This document shows, piece after piece, positions 7,519 to 16,290 of a DNA stretch of 64,000 bases. The stretch is taken from NCBI GenBank assembly GCA_013214355.1, contig JABSSL010000088.1, forward strand, positions 24,913 to 88,912, in the 5' to 3' direction. Each line of letters opens with the position of its first letter. The stretch's first letter is position 1. The notes under the pieces were generated by a model. That model did not search any database, was not told the origin of the DNA, and worked only from the letters and a program-made list of their open reading frames with translations. The stretch comes from Saprospiraceae bacterium (GTDB lineage Bacteria > Bacteroidota > Bacteroidia > Chitinophagales > Saprospiraceae). The translations under genes and the position numbers were made by a program.

Positions 7519-8802
7519 ATGAATTCTAAGTATTGTTCTAGCCCTGCAGAGGCAGTCAAAATTATTGAGTCTGGCCACCGAGTTTTTATCCACAGCGCGG
7601 CAGCTACGCCAGTGAGATTGGTAGAAGCGATGACTGCCAGACACGAGGAACTGAGAGATGTAGAAATCGTTTCCATCCACACGGAAGGGCCTGCCCCCTA
7701 CGCGGAGGATCAATATGCTGACAGTTTTCAGATCAGCGCCTTCTTCATTGGAAGCAATATCCGAAAAGCGGTTCAACGGGGTCGAGCCCATTATGTACCT
7801 ATATTCTTAAGTGAAATCCCTACCTTATTTCGGTCGGGAGAAATGCCGCTAGATGTAGCTATGGTAACCGTTTCAAAGCCCAATGAAAAAGGATTTTGCT
7901 CCTTGGGTTGCTCCGTAGATGTTTCCAACTCGGCCATTGACAATGCCAAGTATGTGATTGCTCAGGTCAATCCTAATATGCCCTTTGTGCATGGGAACGG
8001 CATTCTCCATATGGATAAGATTACGCATTACATCGAAGTAGATGATCCTTTATTTGAAATGCCGGTCAAGTCAGCCACGGAGATTGAAAAAAAGATTGGC
8101 AAGAATGTAGCTGAATTGATCGGAGATGGAGCAACGCTACAGATGGGCATCGGAGGCATTCCCAATGCCGTCCTCAGTAGCCTGGCCAATCATAAGGGCT
8201 TAGGGATTCACTCAGAGATGATTTCAGATGGGGTAATCGATCTTTATGAGAAAGGAGTAATTACGGGTATGAACAAGAAAACCGATCTAGGAAAAATTGT
8301 GGCAGGATTTGCCTTTGGTAGTAGAAGATTATACGATTTCATTGACCACAATCCCATTGTTAACATGATGGATGTGAGCTATGTAAATGATACGCGCACC
8401 ATTCGCAGTAACCCAAATTTCGTAGCAATTAATAGCGCCATTGAAATTGATTTGTTGGGGCAGATCTGTGCTGACTCTATCGGTACTAAGCATTATTCTG
8501 GCGTGGGTGGGCAGATGGACTTTGTGAGAGGGGCAGCCCTATCACCCGGTGGAAAGGCCGTTATCGCCCTTCCTTCCCGTACGCATAAGGGTATTCCGAG
8601 AATTGTTACCACGCTAAAAACAGGAGCCTCTGTAGTAACTACTAGAGCCCATGTGCAATATGTGGCTACCGAATACGGAGTGGCATATTTGTACGCTCAA
8701 AACTTCAAAGAACGCGTTAAGCGTATGATACAAATCGCCCACCCCGATGACCAAGAAGAACTCAGCAAACAAGCCTATAACACCTTCAAAATCGTGGTGT
8801 AG
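7519..8802 (+). CDS. Acetyl-CoA hydrolase/transferase family protein (4-hydroxybutyrate CoA-transferase-like)
   Basis: A 427-residue enzyme of CoA-transferase family I (acetyl-CoA hydrolase/transferase type, as in 4-hydroxybutyrate or butyryl-CoA:acetate transferases). Family marks include the N-terminal VFIHSAAATPVRLVEAM, the GIGGIPNAVL loop (from 210), the catalytic Glu in GIHSEMISDG (Glu233) and the C-terminal GGQMDFVRGA and GVAYLYAQ blocks. It moves CoA between a short acyl-CoA and a free acid such as acetate in the cytoplasm. The gene stands alone with its own terminator-like palindrome downstream, so the physiological acid cannot be read from context. Confidence 0.88.
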   Translation: MNSKYCSSPAEAVKIIESGHRVFIHSAAATPVRLVEAMTARHEELRDVEIVSIHTEGPAPYAEDQYADSFQISAFFIGSNIRKAVQRGRAHYVPIFLSEIPTLFRSGEMPLDVAMVTVSKPNEKGFCSLGCSVDVSNSAIDNAKYVIAQVNPNMPFVHGNGILHMDKITHYIEVDDPLFEMPVKSATEIEKKIGKNVAELIGDGATLQMGIGGIPNAVLSSLANHKGLGIHSEMISDGVIDLYEKGVITGMNKKTDLGKIVAGFAFGSRRLYDFIDHNPIVNMMDVSYVNDTRTIRSNPNFVAINSAIEIDLLGQICADSIGTKHYSGVGGQMDFVRGAALSPGGKAVIALPSRTHKGIPRIVTTLKTGASVVTTRAHVQYVATEYGVAYLYAQNFKERVKRMIQIAHPDDQEELSKQAYNTFKIVV

Positions 8803-8814
8803 TAGCATAAAAAA

Positions 8815-8877
8815 TCCCCAAGCCCTTTCTACTACCTCCTGCTATGGAGCAGAAAAAGGCTAGAAGCGGCTTGGGGA
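8815..8877. terminator. Bidirectional stem-loop between convergent genes
   Basis: TCCCCAAGCC (8815-8824) pairs perfectly with GGCTTGGGGA (8868-8877). A smaller hairpin, CTGCT/AGCAG (8839-8852), sits in the loop. An A-run lies just left of the stem, which would be a T-run for minus-strand transcripts. It lies 13 bp after the CoA-transferase stop. Confidence 0.65.
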
Positions 8878-8932
8878 AACCCACAGTGTTTTAAGTAGTG
8901 TAGGATAAGTCCTACCGGATCTTATGAGGTTC

Positions 8933-9013
8933 TTTTGCAGGTATGCTGCGTTGCAGAACTGGGCTAGTTAGCGCTGCTAGCCTCGCAATCCTGCGCCTTG
9001 CCTACATGCAAAA
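8933..9013. repeat. Long imperfect palindrome
   Basis: TTTTGCA (8933-8939) is mirrored by TGCAAAA (9007-9013), and GGCTAG (8962-8967) by CTAGCC (8977-8982), with partial pairing between. The result is an 81-bp cruciform-capable element between the terminator at 8815-8877 and the OmpA-family stop at 9040. It resembles the intergenic hairpin repeats common in Bacteroidota genomes; copy number cannot be judged from this window. Confidence 0.5.
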
Positions 9014-9039
9014 TAGTACTCCTAATATTCCAATTCACT

Positions 9040-10806
9040 TTAACTATCTAAATTACTTAGGGCAGAGCGAATTTTATTAATACTGGCTGGCTGGTAAGAC
9101 AGCTTCACAGGCTTTTCATCCGATACTTTAGTATCCTTTATCGCCAATTGCGCCTTCCCATCCACGACCTTGATCCCAACAACGCGGATATCCATATTCC
9201 TGGGTAAATTAGACACCTGATAGTTGGCATTCTCCTTCCATTTGGAGGCTCTCATCATACTTTTGATATCCTTAAAGATGACAAACAGCTGTTCCTGTTC
9301 GACATCATCATCGGCAATAGCTAAATCCACTTTTTCTTCATTTGGAACCTGGTAAAACCGATCGCAATTAATCCATCCCAGTCGATTTACGCGATATAAA
9401 TATTCCATTGCCATGGTACTAGAGCCCAGCAGTACATCACCATACTTCGCCTCGTACTCCGTTATACGCTGATCTTTAGCTGCATACCATTCTTCTACCT
9501 CTTTTTCATACAAGGCTCGTCTAGCATCTTTAGATTTGGACACTTGCTCGGCATAAGCCAAGTAGGCAGGGGTAGATTTGAAGTTATCCTTCTGCGCTTG
9601 GATCTTTGCTTGGTAATCCTTTTGCGCTTGCTGAAAGACCTTAAAGTCATGTTGGTATTTCTCCATTGCCACCCGATACCCGGCTTGCCGCTCTTTAAAG
9701 TTTGCCAGCTTTCGGTTGTAGGCTGCCATCTTCTTTTCGAACATAGCTTCTTCCTTTTTCTCTCGCTTAGCCTTGCTCATAAAGATCCCTTCCATCCCCC
9801 TGGGATAATAAACCACGGCCTCTCTACGAGGCTTAGTAGGGGCATGGGGCTTGATCGGTTTCCGTGGGGTAACAGGTTCTCCGGAGTAGTCGATGATTTC
9901 CTTTGGCGGCTTGATCCAGTCGTGTTTAACCTTGGGGAAGGGCGGAAGGTCCAGGAGATATTCATCGAGGCTTGGAGCTGGAGCCTGTTGGGTCGCAGAC
10001 CAGTTGGTCACCGATCCATCGGCAGCTTGCTCCCCCATGAAGAGCTGCATCCCGTCTTTCATCTGCTTGGTAGGTAGGGCCACAGCCATCGCCTGATCTG
10101 TGTCCAGCTGCAGTGCTTGTCCATCAGCTTCGGCCTCTAAGTAGACCATTCCTCCAGTCTCCAAGAGTTGCCCATCGCTGTGGGTACTGAGCCCCTCAAC
10201 GAGCATAGCTCCAAAGTCATAGGCTTCTCTCATCTTCAAGGTAATGGGGCCTTCGGGGCGTTGGCCGTCCGCAAAAATAAAGGCTCCTGCTGGAATCCAG
10301 ACGCGGGTGCCGGCTCGACCTTCCACTACATTCCCTTGTTGGGCATCAATAGTAAATTTCTGTAGACGATCTTGATCGAGCGCCTCCCATACCTCACTCA
10401 ACGAGCCAATCAATTTTGCAGTTAGGATGAGGTCTACCCTACGATTCCTTGACCGCTCTTGCTCATTGGGTGTTTCCAATAAAACTTCTCCCAGGCTTTC
10501 TATTGAAGATCTTTCTACTTCTAGTCCCAAAGACTGAAGATAGGTTTGAACAGACTGACCACGCTTAAGGGCCAAGTGGTAATTGTAGTCCGTGCTTCCC
10601 CGATCATCCGTAAAAGCTAAGATTTGAAGATGAAAATCAGTAAGATCTAAGGTTTGAATTAGGAGCTCATCCAAGGTTTGGCGAGCTGCTGTCGTAAGTT
10701 GATGCTGATCCGTATCGAAGAAGACGGATTCCCGCAGCAGTTCCTGTGCTCGAACTCCACTGGTCACGACAAAGACCAGCAGCAGGAACAGGTACATTTT
10801 CCTCAT
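9040..10806 (-). CDS. OmpA-family outer-membrane/periplasmic protein with N-terminal OmpA domain
   Basis: The chosen start at 10806 gives MRKMYLFLLLVFVVTSGVRAQ, a clean Sec signal peptide; an ATG at 10827 would add seven residues. Straight after the signal lies an OmpA/MotB-like peptidoglycan-binding domain: SVFFDTDQHQLTTAA, the ILAFTDDRGSTDYNYHLALKRGQSVQTYL core, and RSRNRRVDLIL. OmpA domains usually sit at the C-terminus, so the order is unusual. The middle holds an all-beta part containing GRAGTRVWIPAGAF, then a Pro/Lys-rich linker and a charged, Tyr-rich helical stretch. The C-terminal 110 residues form a further beta domain. Role is probably cell-envelope anchoring; partner unknown. Confidence 0.75.
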   Translation of the reverse strand: MRKMYLFLLLVFVVTSGVRAQELLRESVFFDTDQHQLTTAARQTLDELLIQTLDLTDFHLQILAFTDDRGSTDYNYHLALKRGQSVQTYLQSLGLEVERSSIESLGEVLLETPNEQERSRNRRVDLILTAKLIGSLSEVWEALDQDRLQKFTIDAQQGNVVEGRAGTRVWIPAGAFIFADGQRPEGPITLKMREAYDFGAMLVEGLSTHSDGQLLETGGMVYLEAEADGQALQLDTDQAMAVALPTKQMKDGMQLFMGEQAADGSVTNWSATQQAPAPSLDEYLLDLPPFPKVKHDWIKPPKEIIDYSGEPVTPRKPIKPHAPTKPRREAVVYYPRGMEGIFMSKAKREKKEEAMFEKKMAAYNRKLANFKERQAGYRVAMEKYQHDFKVFQQAQKDYQAKIQAQKDNFKSTPAYLAYAEQVSKSKDARRALYEKEVEEWYAAKDQRITEYEAKYGDVLLGSSTMAMEYLYRVNRLGWINCDRFYQVPNEEKVDLAIADDDVEQEQLFVIFKDIKSMMRASKWKENANYQVSNLPRNMDIRVVGIKVVDGKAQLAIKDTKVSDEKPVKLSYQPASINKIRSALSNLDS

Positions 10807-10922
10807 GATTGAAGGTGTTTTGCGCATAGCAGTATTCGAATGACTGCCTGCTTAGTTATCAACAGATTATTTATCCTTACAAAAATGAGAGTAGTTGAAG
10901 CTTTAGAAAGCGCATTTTTAGG

Positions 10923-11153
10923 CTATCGTGCAAACTGATTTTTGGCTTCGGTATAGGGATGTAAGAGCGCTTGTTTTGCCATTCTTCTTGCTTGCCTACT
11001 ACTATAACGGCAGACTTCCGAATAGTTACACACCTTAACACTTTTCTTTTGGACATCCGGTGGTCCTACATCCATCAAGGTGAGTTGCTGTAGGCTCAGG
11101 ACACCTTTACCGAGCGTGTCTGGGAGTACTTTGCTATTGTTTAGAAAATTCAC
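10923..11153 (-). CDS. Possible small hypothetical protein (76 aa)
   Basis: An open frame of 76 codons whose ATG overlaps the last 20 bp of the GH5 gene and which fills the otherwise empty 306-bp gap before the OmpA-family gene. The C-terminal half is basic (RYSSRQARRMAKQALL) with two Cys in VCNYSEVC. No family was recognised. The reasons to list it are the operon-like placement and plausible composition; the reason for doubt is the lack of any recognisable domain. Confidence 0.3.
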   Translation of the reverse strand: MNFLNNSKVLPDTLGKGVLSLQQLTLMDVGPPDVQKKSVKVCNYSEVCRYSSRQARRMAKQALLHPYTEAKNQFAR

Positions 11154-12360
11154 TTTTAAATAGGTTCCAAAGCGGGTTATCCCCTCGGTTAATTAGGTCT
11201 TCATGCTTTTGGCCCGCTTCAATGGCTTGCCAATACTTCCAACCCATTTTATGGGTGCCTAGTTCGTAATCCATGCCATCCCAAGTAGCTGATCGGAAGG
11301 AATAAAATGCCCAATGCAAGGACTTCTCATTTAAACTTTTAATCGTATCCCATAAAAACTGTTCTGCTCCGGCGACTCTCCTATCCACTCCAAATTCAGC
11401 TGCGACAACTCGATTTAAAGGAACCTGGTATTTTTTCGCCCAGGCAAAGACCGGAGCCATTTCTTGAGTAATTCTACCAGCCTCCCATTTTTCCGTTTTC
11501 CCCTCCACTGCAGCTGGCATCTCATCTGGGTAGCTGAATCTTCCTTTATTTACCCGGAAGGTGGCATATCGCCATCTACCGTAAAAGTGGAACGCGTATA
11601 GAATCGCTTCGTCTTTGATGGGGGTTAGGTATGGAAATCCTTCGATGGAAGCATATTGCCAAGCATCTAGCATAATGGGGGTTTGTTTATCGATACTTCG
11701 GATACGTTGAACCATCTTTTCGTAAAATAGATTCAAATCGGCGGCAGTTCCCTTAGCTTGCTGTAGCCAAGTTTCAAAGCCCTCTTTGCCTTCTGCTTCG
11801 GGATGGTCCTTCCAAGAGGGATGAGGTTCATTGAGAATATTGTAGCCGACAATAGCAGGGTCATCCTTCAATTCGGCTGCCAGCTGCTCCCAGTAAGCAA
11901 TAGTTTGTTCTTGGTAGGCCTTGTCCGTCCAAATGCGAAAATCGCGTTTCATATCATTCAACTGCCTCCATCTCGCCCCTGGAATTTGAAACATACACAG
12001 CACCACCTTTACATCATGTCGATGGGCTACAGCTAGTACTTGTTTCAAATAATCGAGATCTTCTGGCACCACTGCTTTGAATTGATCTGCATCTCCCATC
12101 AGGAAATCTTTAGCTTCGCTCTTCCAGTTAGCAATCGTCAAACGGACATATTCTATCCCTGCTTCAGCAGCAGCAGAAAACCATTCTTCTGGGCTAGTCC
12201 CCGTATCATATAGAGCTCCTCCATCGCCATTGGCTCCCTTACGTTGCTCGTCCCAAAAAGCCAGTTTTGGATTGGATTGGGCCGCAACGGTAGTCGTTAT
12301 GCAGGTGGCAGATAGTAGTAATAGCAAGTGGGCAACGGAATTCCGAAACGATCTAAACAT
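11134..12360 (-). CDS. Secreted glycoside hydrolase family 5 (cellulase-type) protein
   Basis: A 408-residue protein with a signal peptide (LLLLLSATCITTTVAAQ) and a GH5-type TIM barrel. The acid/base is Glu178 in VGYNILNEPHPSW, and the nucleophile is probably Glu322 in VVAAEFGVDRR. The FHFYGRWRYATF segment carries the aromatic and His residues lining the cleft. GH5 enzymes cleave beta-1,4-linked glucans, mannans or related glycans. No carbohydrate-binding module or T9SS tail is visible, so it probably acts in the periplasm or is released. The gene is alone on this strand between an AraC regulator and the OmpA-family gene. The substrate cannot be assigned. Confidence 0.83.
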   Translation of the reverse strand: MFRSFRNSVAHLLLLLSATCITTTVAAQSNPKLAFWDEQRKGANGDGGALYDTGTSPEEWFSAAAEAGIEYVRLTIANWKSEAKDFLMGDADQFKAVVPEDLDYLKQVLAVAHRHDVKVVLCMFQIPGARWRQLNDMKRDFRIWTDKAYQEQTIAYWEQLAAELKDDPAIVGYNILNEPHPSWKDHPEAEGKEGFETWLQQAKGTAADLNLFYEKMVQRIRSIDKQTPIMLDAWQYASIEGFPYLTPIKDEAILYAFHFYGRWRYATFRVNKGRFSYPDEMPAAVEGKTEKWEAGRITQEMAPVFAWAKKYQVPLNRVVAAEFGVDRRVAGAEQFLWDTIKSLNEKSLHWAFYSFRSATWDGMDYELGTHKMGWKYWQAIEAGQKHEDLINRGDNPLWNLFKSEFSKQ

Positions 12361-12433
12361 AATGTGTTTTTAACTCAAACAATCATTTTATCGGTGCAAG
12401 CATAGCCCTCTTTCTACCCCAAATCGCCCAGAA

Positions 12434-13594
12434 TCATGTTTCTGGACCTTTTTCTGATACCTTCTCTTGATAAGTCTGCAGGTACTGTCTAGGCGTTATG
12501 CCCATTGTATTTTTGAACACCGAATTAAAGGTGGATTTAGAAGCGAATCCACTGGCAAAGGCATGAGCTAGCAGGGTTAGCTGCCCCGCCTCGGGCGCTG
12601 TTATTCGCCTTTGAAACTCTGCTATACGGTAGTGGTTTACAAAAGCTTGGAAGTTACACCCCTTTCCCGCGTTGATAGCTTTGGAAACGGTTCTTGGTGG
12701 AAGCTTAGCTGTCTCCGCCAGAAGCTTCAGGTTTAGATCTGGATTTAAAAACAGCTTTTTCCGATCCATTAAGTCCTCTAGCTGTTGGATCACTGCTACA
12801 TATTCTTGTGCACCAACCTTTACTGGCGCTTGCTTTTTTCCTCCGGTTAGAATTTGCATACCGCCTTCTTTCGGCGGCGATAAATTATAGGCCCTGAATC
12901 CTAGCCAGACCATTTTGGCAGACAAAAGTGTGAACATGGGGAAGTAGTAATAGGTCCGATAAGCCCCCCGGAAGAAATAGACATCTAATCCTCTAATGAA
13001 GTACCAAAGCCCAAAAAACAAGATGAGATATAGTACGGAACGGGCCAGCTTATGATCGGTTTTCAGGTCGGAGGCGAGGAAGTTAGTGGGTCGCTGCCCA
13101 TGGTGATTCCATAGGATCCTAATCGTTACTATTGCGTATACGAAAAGACTACAGACTCCAAGGTATTGGATAATCACGTACAAATATTCGTAAGCAGTAC
13201 TTGGTCTCTGTAAAATCCCAATCACTCCTTTTTCAAACCAGACCGAACGATGGTAAACAAACTCCAAACTCACTGGGAGGAAGTGAACATAAAACCACGG
13301 TTTCCAGACGAAAGTCGGCTTCAACAAGCTTTGAAAACAGAGGTAGATCGCTGGTCCTAAACCAAAAAGTAGTTTTAGGTTAAAATAGCGATACGACTCT
13401 CCCCATCCACCCAAATACAAGACATAGCTAAGGCAAAAATTTGCAGCATTGAGCATCGCAAAAAATAATACCAGGGCAAGTAATCTATTGCTTACAAGCT
13501 GCTCTGTCTTGCGGAATAACAAAACGCATAAAATCACGATCTGCATACAAAAGACAGCAATGATGGTCGTACCGACGGTCGGGAAGTTCGTCAC
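12434..13594 (-). CDS. Membrane-bound AraC family transcriptional regulator
   Basis: The first 230 residues contain about seven hydrophobic segments (TTIIAVFCMQIVILCVLLF, LLALVLFFAMLNAANFCL, YLGVCSLFVYAIVTI and others). A cytoplasmic linker then leads to an AraC/XylS helix-turn-helix domain: LNPDLNLKLLAETAKLPPRTVSKAINAGKGCNFQAFVNHYRIAEFQ, the second motif LLAHAFASGFASKSTFNSVFKNTMGITPRQY and a short tail. This 7TM-AraC layout is common in Bacteroidota and is thought to couple a membrane signal to transcription. The start used is a GTG at 13594, because the first membrane segment begins there; the next ATG is at 13546. Targets are unknown; the GH5 gene downstream is a candidate. Confidence 0.82.
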   Translation of the reverse strand: MTNFPTVGTTIIAVFCMQIVILCVLLFRKTEQLVSNRLLALVLFFAMLNAANFCLSYVLYLGGWGESYRYFNLKLLFGLGPAIYLCFQSLLKPTFVWKPWFYVHFLPVSLEFVYHRSVWFEKGVIGILQRPSTAYEYLYVIIQYLGVCSLFVYAIVTIRILWNHHGQRPTNFLASDLKTDHKLARSVLYLILFFGLWYFIRGLDVYFFRGAYRTYYYFPMFTLLSAKMVWLGFRAYNLSPPKEGGMQILTGGKKQAPVKVGAQEYVAVIQQLEDLMDRKKLFLNPDLNLKLLAETAKLPPRTVSKAINAGKGCNFQAFVNHYRIAEFQRRITAPEAGQLTLLAHAFASGFASKSTFNSVFKNTMGITPRQYLQTYQEKVSEKGPET

Positions 13595-13682
13595 AATAAT
13601 AGCATTTGCAAAAGGAGAAAGTAGAAGGGTAAGGTAAGCTATTTTTATGCCGTAGTAAAGGACTGGACTAGATCAGCTACAA

Positions 13683-14474
13683 CTAAAGAGCTTCGGACAA
13701 CTCATTGACCAGGTCTTGCAAATAGGGTTGAGTTTTTAGTAACCTAGTTCCGTACCAGGAAAAGGCTTCTCCATCCACCAACTTGACCTGTGTGTCGGGC
13801 AAATGCTCCCGGTAAAAATTGACGTGCTTTGCTTTAAAGGGAAAAGGTTCGGAGGACAGCAAAAGTAAGTCAGGGTTCAGGGATTGCAGGGCTTCGATAG
13901 TTAGTTGAGGATAACGCCTTTGTTCTGCCAGCGCATTAACCCAGCCACATTGGGTGAGCATTTCCTGAATGAAGGTGTGATTTGCCGCAGCCATGATGGG
14001 ATTATGCCAGATCAAGTATACGACCTTCAGCCCTTTTCCTCCCGTAAAATTGGCAAAGCCTAGCCTGGTCTGATTGACCAAGGTTTCAGCCCGCTTACTT
14101 TTACCTAGGATCTCGCCCAAATTCAGCATCATCTCATAGGCAGCTTCTAGCCCGTAGATATCACTCATCCATACGGGATATTGCTCCATCAAACGCTCGA
14201 TTTGCTCCTTGTCATTCTCTTCTTTATTGCCAATGATAAAGTCTGGTTGAAGCGAGGCGATACGATCGAAATGATATTGCTTGGTGCCTCCAACGCGTGT
14301 TTTGGACCGATACCATTGTTCGGGATGCACACAGAATTTAGTGATCCCAAGCAGTTCGTCTTGGAGTCCTAGATCATACAAGAACTCAGTTTGAGAAGGA
14401 ACCAGAGAAATGATGCGCTGTGGGGCCTGATCCAACTCTATTGTTCGCCCCATTTGATCCATAAATGCTGGCAT
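13683..14474 (-). CDS. Helical backbone metal receptor / BtuF-like substrate-binding protein, without signal peptide
   Basis: A 263-residue protein of the periplasmic-binding-protein class III fold (Fe-siderophore or cobalamin type). It contains the RIISLVPSQTEFLYDLGL opening, GITKFCVHP, LQPDFIIGNKEENDKEQIE and the second-lobe LTIEALQSLNPDLLLLSSEPF. It starts directly with the mature fold (MPAFMDQMGRTIELDQAPQR) and has no signal peptide, unlike classical ABC binding proteins, so it may act in the cytoplasm or as a cobalamin-related sensor. Its ATG overlaps the stop codon of the upstream alpha/beta hydrolase by one base (TAATG), showing translational coupling. No permease or ATPase gene is nearby. 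Confidence 0.75.
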   Translation of the reverse strand: MPAFMDQMGRTIELDQAPQRIISLVPSQTEFLYDLGLQDELLGITKFCVHPEQWYRSKTRVGGTKQYHFDRIASLQPDFIIGNKEENDKEQIERLMEQYPVWMSDIYGLEAAYEMMLNLGEILGKSKRAETLVNQTRLGFANFTGGKGLKVVYLIWHNPIMAAANHTFIQEMLTQCGWVNALAEQRRYPQLTIEALQSLNPDLLLLSSEPFPFKAKHVNFYREHLPDTQVKLVDGEAFSWYGTRLLKTQPYLQDLVNELSEAL

Positions 14475-15508
14475 TACTTTCGGGCTTCTAAGTCGGCCGG
14501 TAAAACAGCGCGGAGGGCTTGCATGGAAGTGCCATCACTCCATTTCCCAACGCCAGTTTGCAGATAACCACCTCCCAAAGCGATATCACAATGCTGCCCT
14601 TCCCGGATACAATCCACCATAGCATCCAATAACTTCCAGTAAACGCCGTAATCCACCGCATCCACTTTAGCAATTCGTAGCGCACGTTTAGCTGTGAAGT
14701 TCCGCACGCCGCTATCAAATTCCAAGTCGAGCGAATAGGATTGATTATGCGAAGCTTTCATGGCTGGTTGCCCATGCTTGTCTTTGTATAAATAGAGGAG
14801 ATTGCGATCAGGTGTATGGGTTGCTGTCCTGAAAATGCGCTTAGCCATCTTTTCTCCGACCACTTCATCATTTTTGCTGACCACGATAACCATTTTGGTA
14901 TCACTAGGCATATGTTTGTAGGAACGAAGTCGCCCACCGGTCAGTGGTCCCGTTCCTGGCGCACAAAGGAGCAGCCCCTTGGGTTGTGGAATGTTGAATT
15001 TATCAAACTGCACTCCGAGCTTCGCCCCTATCACTCCTCCATAAGAATGACCAGCAAAGACTAAGGCATCGAGTCGAGGTTTGACATGTCCCTCCCCTTC
15101 TAGTTCCGTCAAAGCATCTCGAATGGCTTTGGCACAATTTCGGGCAAATCGAGGTGGTCGAGGAAATACTAAGTTCTTTTGGTAGCGGGGGAAGATTACG
15201 ATATGTCCTTTTTGTACTAGGTGCCTAATCCATTGGCCATAGATCATCGGATTGTAGCCTCCGTAGCCATGCAGGAAAACGACTACATCAGCAGAATCTG
15301 GCTTGGGACTAGCCGGTTCAAACAGCCAGTAGCCATCCGGATCAGTAGCATAGTCCTGAAATACCACTTCCTGATGTATATACTCGCTACCACCCGGCCC
15401 CTCAGTGGGCTGTCCGGGCTGAGCAATTGGTGCTGCTGCCTGAGCGTACAGGCCAAAAGGTAAGGACAAGAAAAGCAGTAGTCTGCTGAAAAAGAGAATC
15501 ATAGCCAT
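14474..15508 (-). CDS. Secreted alpha/beta hydrolase
   Basis: The start at 15508 gives MAMILFFSRLLLFLSLPFGLYAQA, a signal peptide; a TTG at 15544 would only lengthen the n-region. The alpha/beta-hydrolase fold shows the oxyanion strand VVFLHGYGGYNP, the nucleophile elbow AGHSYGGVIGAK and a second half with VVSKNDEVV and the His-containing region near KASHNQSY. It is probably a periplasmic esterase or dienelactone-hydrolase-like enzyme; the substrate is unknown. It follows the 237-aa anchored protein (gap 68 bp) and overlaps the metal-receptor-like gene by one base, so these three genes are likely one transcript. Confidence 0.78.
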   Translation of the reverse strand: MAMILFFSRLLLFLSLPFGLYAQAAAPIAQPGQPTEGPGGSEYIHQEVVFQDYATDPDGYWLFEPASPKPDSADVVVFLHGYGGYNPMIYGQWIRHLVQKGHIVIFPRYQKNLVFPRPPRFARNCAKAIRDALTELEGEGHVKPRLDALVFAGHSYGGVIGAKLGVQFDKFNIPQPKGLLLCAPGTGPLTGGRLRSYKHMPSDTKMVIVVSKNDEVVGEKMAKRIFRTATHTPDRNLLYLYKDKHGQPAMKASHNQSYSLDLEFDSGVRNFTAKRALRIAKVDAVDYGVYWKLLDAMVDCIREGQHCDIALGGGYLQTGVGKWSDGTSMQALRAVLPADLEARK

Positions 15509-15576
15509 CAAATTTCCACGCGTCAAAGTTATCCTTTTCAACAAATGCTACCGCTTCCTGGTTCAATTGGTTTTGC

Positions 15577-16290
15577 CTACACGTCCTCGCCAATTTTACG
15601 AAGAACTCCCCAAAGGCCCGGGAAGATTACCCAACGTCCATTGACGTAGGCCAGGTTGTTGTAAAAGGTACCTTTTCTTTTACCCTGCACCACGAGCTCA
15701 AATTCGCAATATGGGAAGCCATTATTGATGTAGGGAGCCACTTGAGAAAGATCCGATCGAAATCCTCCAGATTTCCCTTTCTTCTGGGTAGTGGTGTTAC
15801 TAAAATGTAGAACCACGTAGTTTTGAGCAGGCTGACGGTGAAGACCTTGGCCAGCATACTTCCCATTCCAAATTTCGGTCTCGTAGGCTTCGTATAGTTT
15901 TTCTGCCACCTCCTTGGTGAAATAGACTTCGAAATCTGCTTTGACAGGTTTAACCATCTCCGTAAACGCCCAGAAATCCGAGCCGGGAGCAGCAAACACC
16001 TTTACAAGTTCTCGAGCACCTTCCTCCGTAGGCGCAAATTTACCAGCCATTTTAGCAGATTCTGCCGGAACATCTTTTGGAATAGCGTCATTGGAATCTG
16101 AGCAGGCCACGTATAGCACTAGCACAGCGGCCAGTCCCATCAAGATAGTCTTGTGCTTTTTTACAAAAGCTTTAACCGCCTCAATTTTTTCGGGCTGGGT
16201 TGCGGTTTTAAGGGTAGCTGCTAGCCAATCGATGCCCTTAATTAAGCTATCCTTGGCTTGGTCGATCATGGCTTCTTGTTTGGTTTTCAT
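15577..16290 (-). CDS. Hypothetical membrane-anchored protein (237 aa)
   Basis: Not recognised as a named family. The first 45 residues are charged and helical (IDQAKDSLIKGIDWLAATLKTATQ). One transmembrane segment follows (TILMGLAAVLVLYVAC, about 49-64), then an outside domain of about 170 residues rich in aromatic residues (GSDFWAFTEMVKPVKADFEVYFT, YVNGRWVIFPGLWGVLRKIGEDV). The Cys after the membrane segment is not a lipobox because the preceding region is too long. It is the first gene of the likely operon with the alpha/beta hydrolase. Its 5' region is strikingly A/C-rich in the sense direction. Confidence 0.6.
   Translation of the reverse strand: MKTKQEAMIDQAKDSLIKGIDWLAATLKTATQPEKIEAVKAFVKKHKTILMGLAAVLVLYVACSDSNDAIPKDVPAESAKMAGKFAPTEEGARELVKVFAAPGSDFWAFTEMVKPVKADFEVYFTKEVAEKLYEAYETEIWNGKYAGQGLHRQPAQNYVVLHFSNTTTQKKGKSGGFRSDLSQVAPYINNGFPYCEFELVVQGKRKGTFYNNLAYVNGRWVIFPGLWGVLRKIGEDV

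Noticed and set aside
9544..10077. 177-codon plus-strand frame inside the OmpA-family gene
   Set aside because: Lies fully antisense to a gene with clear signal peptide and OmpA motif; translation lacks any recognisable domain.
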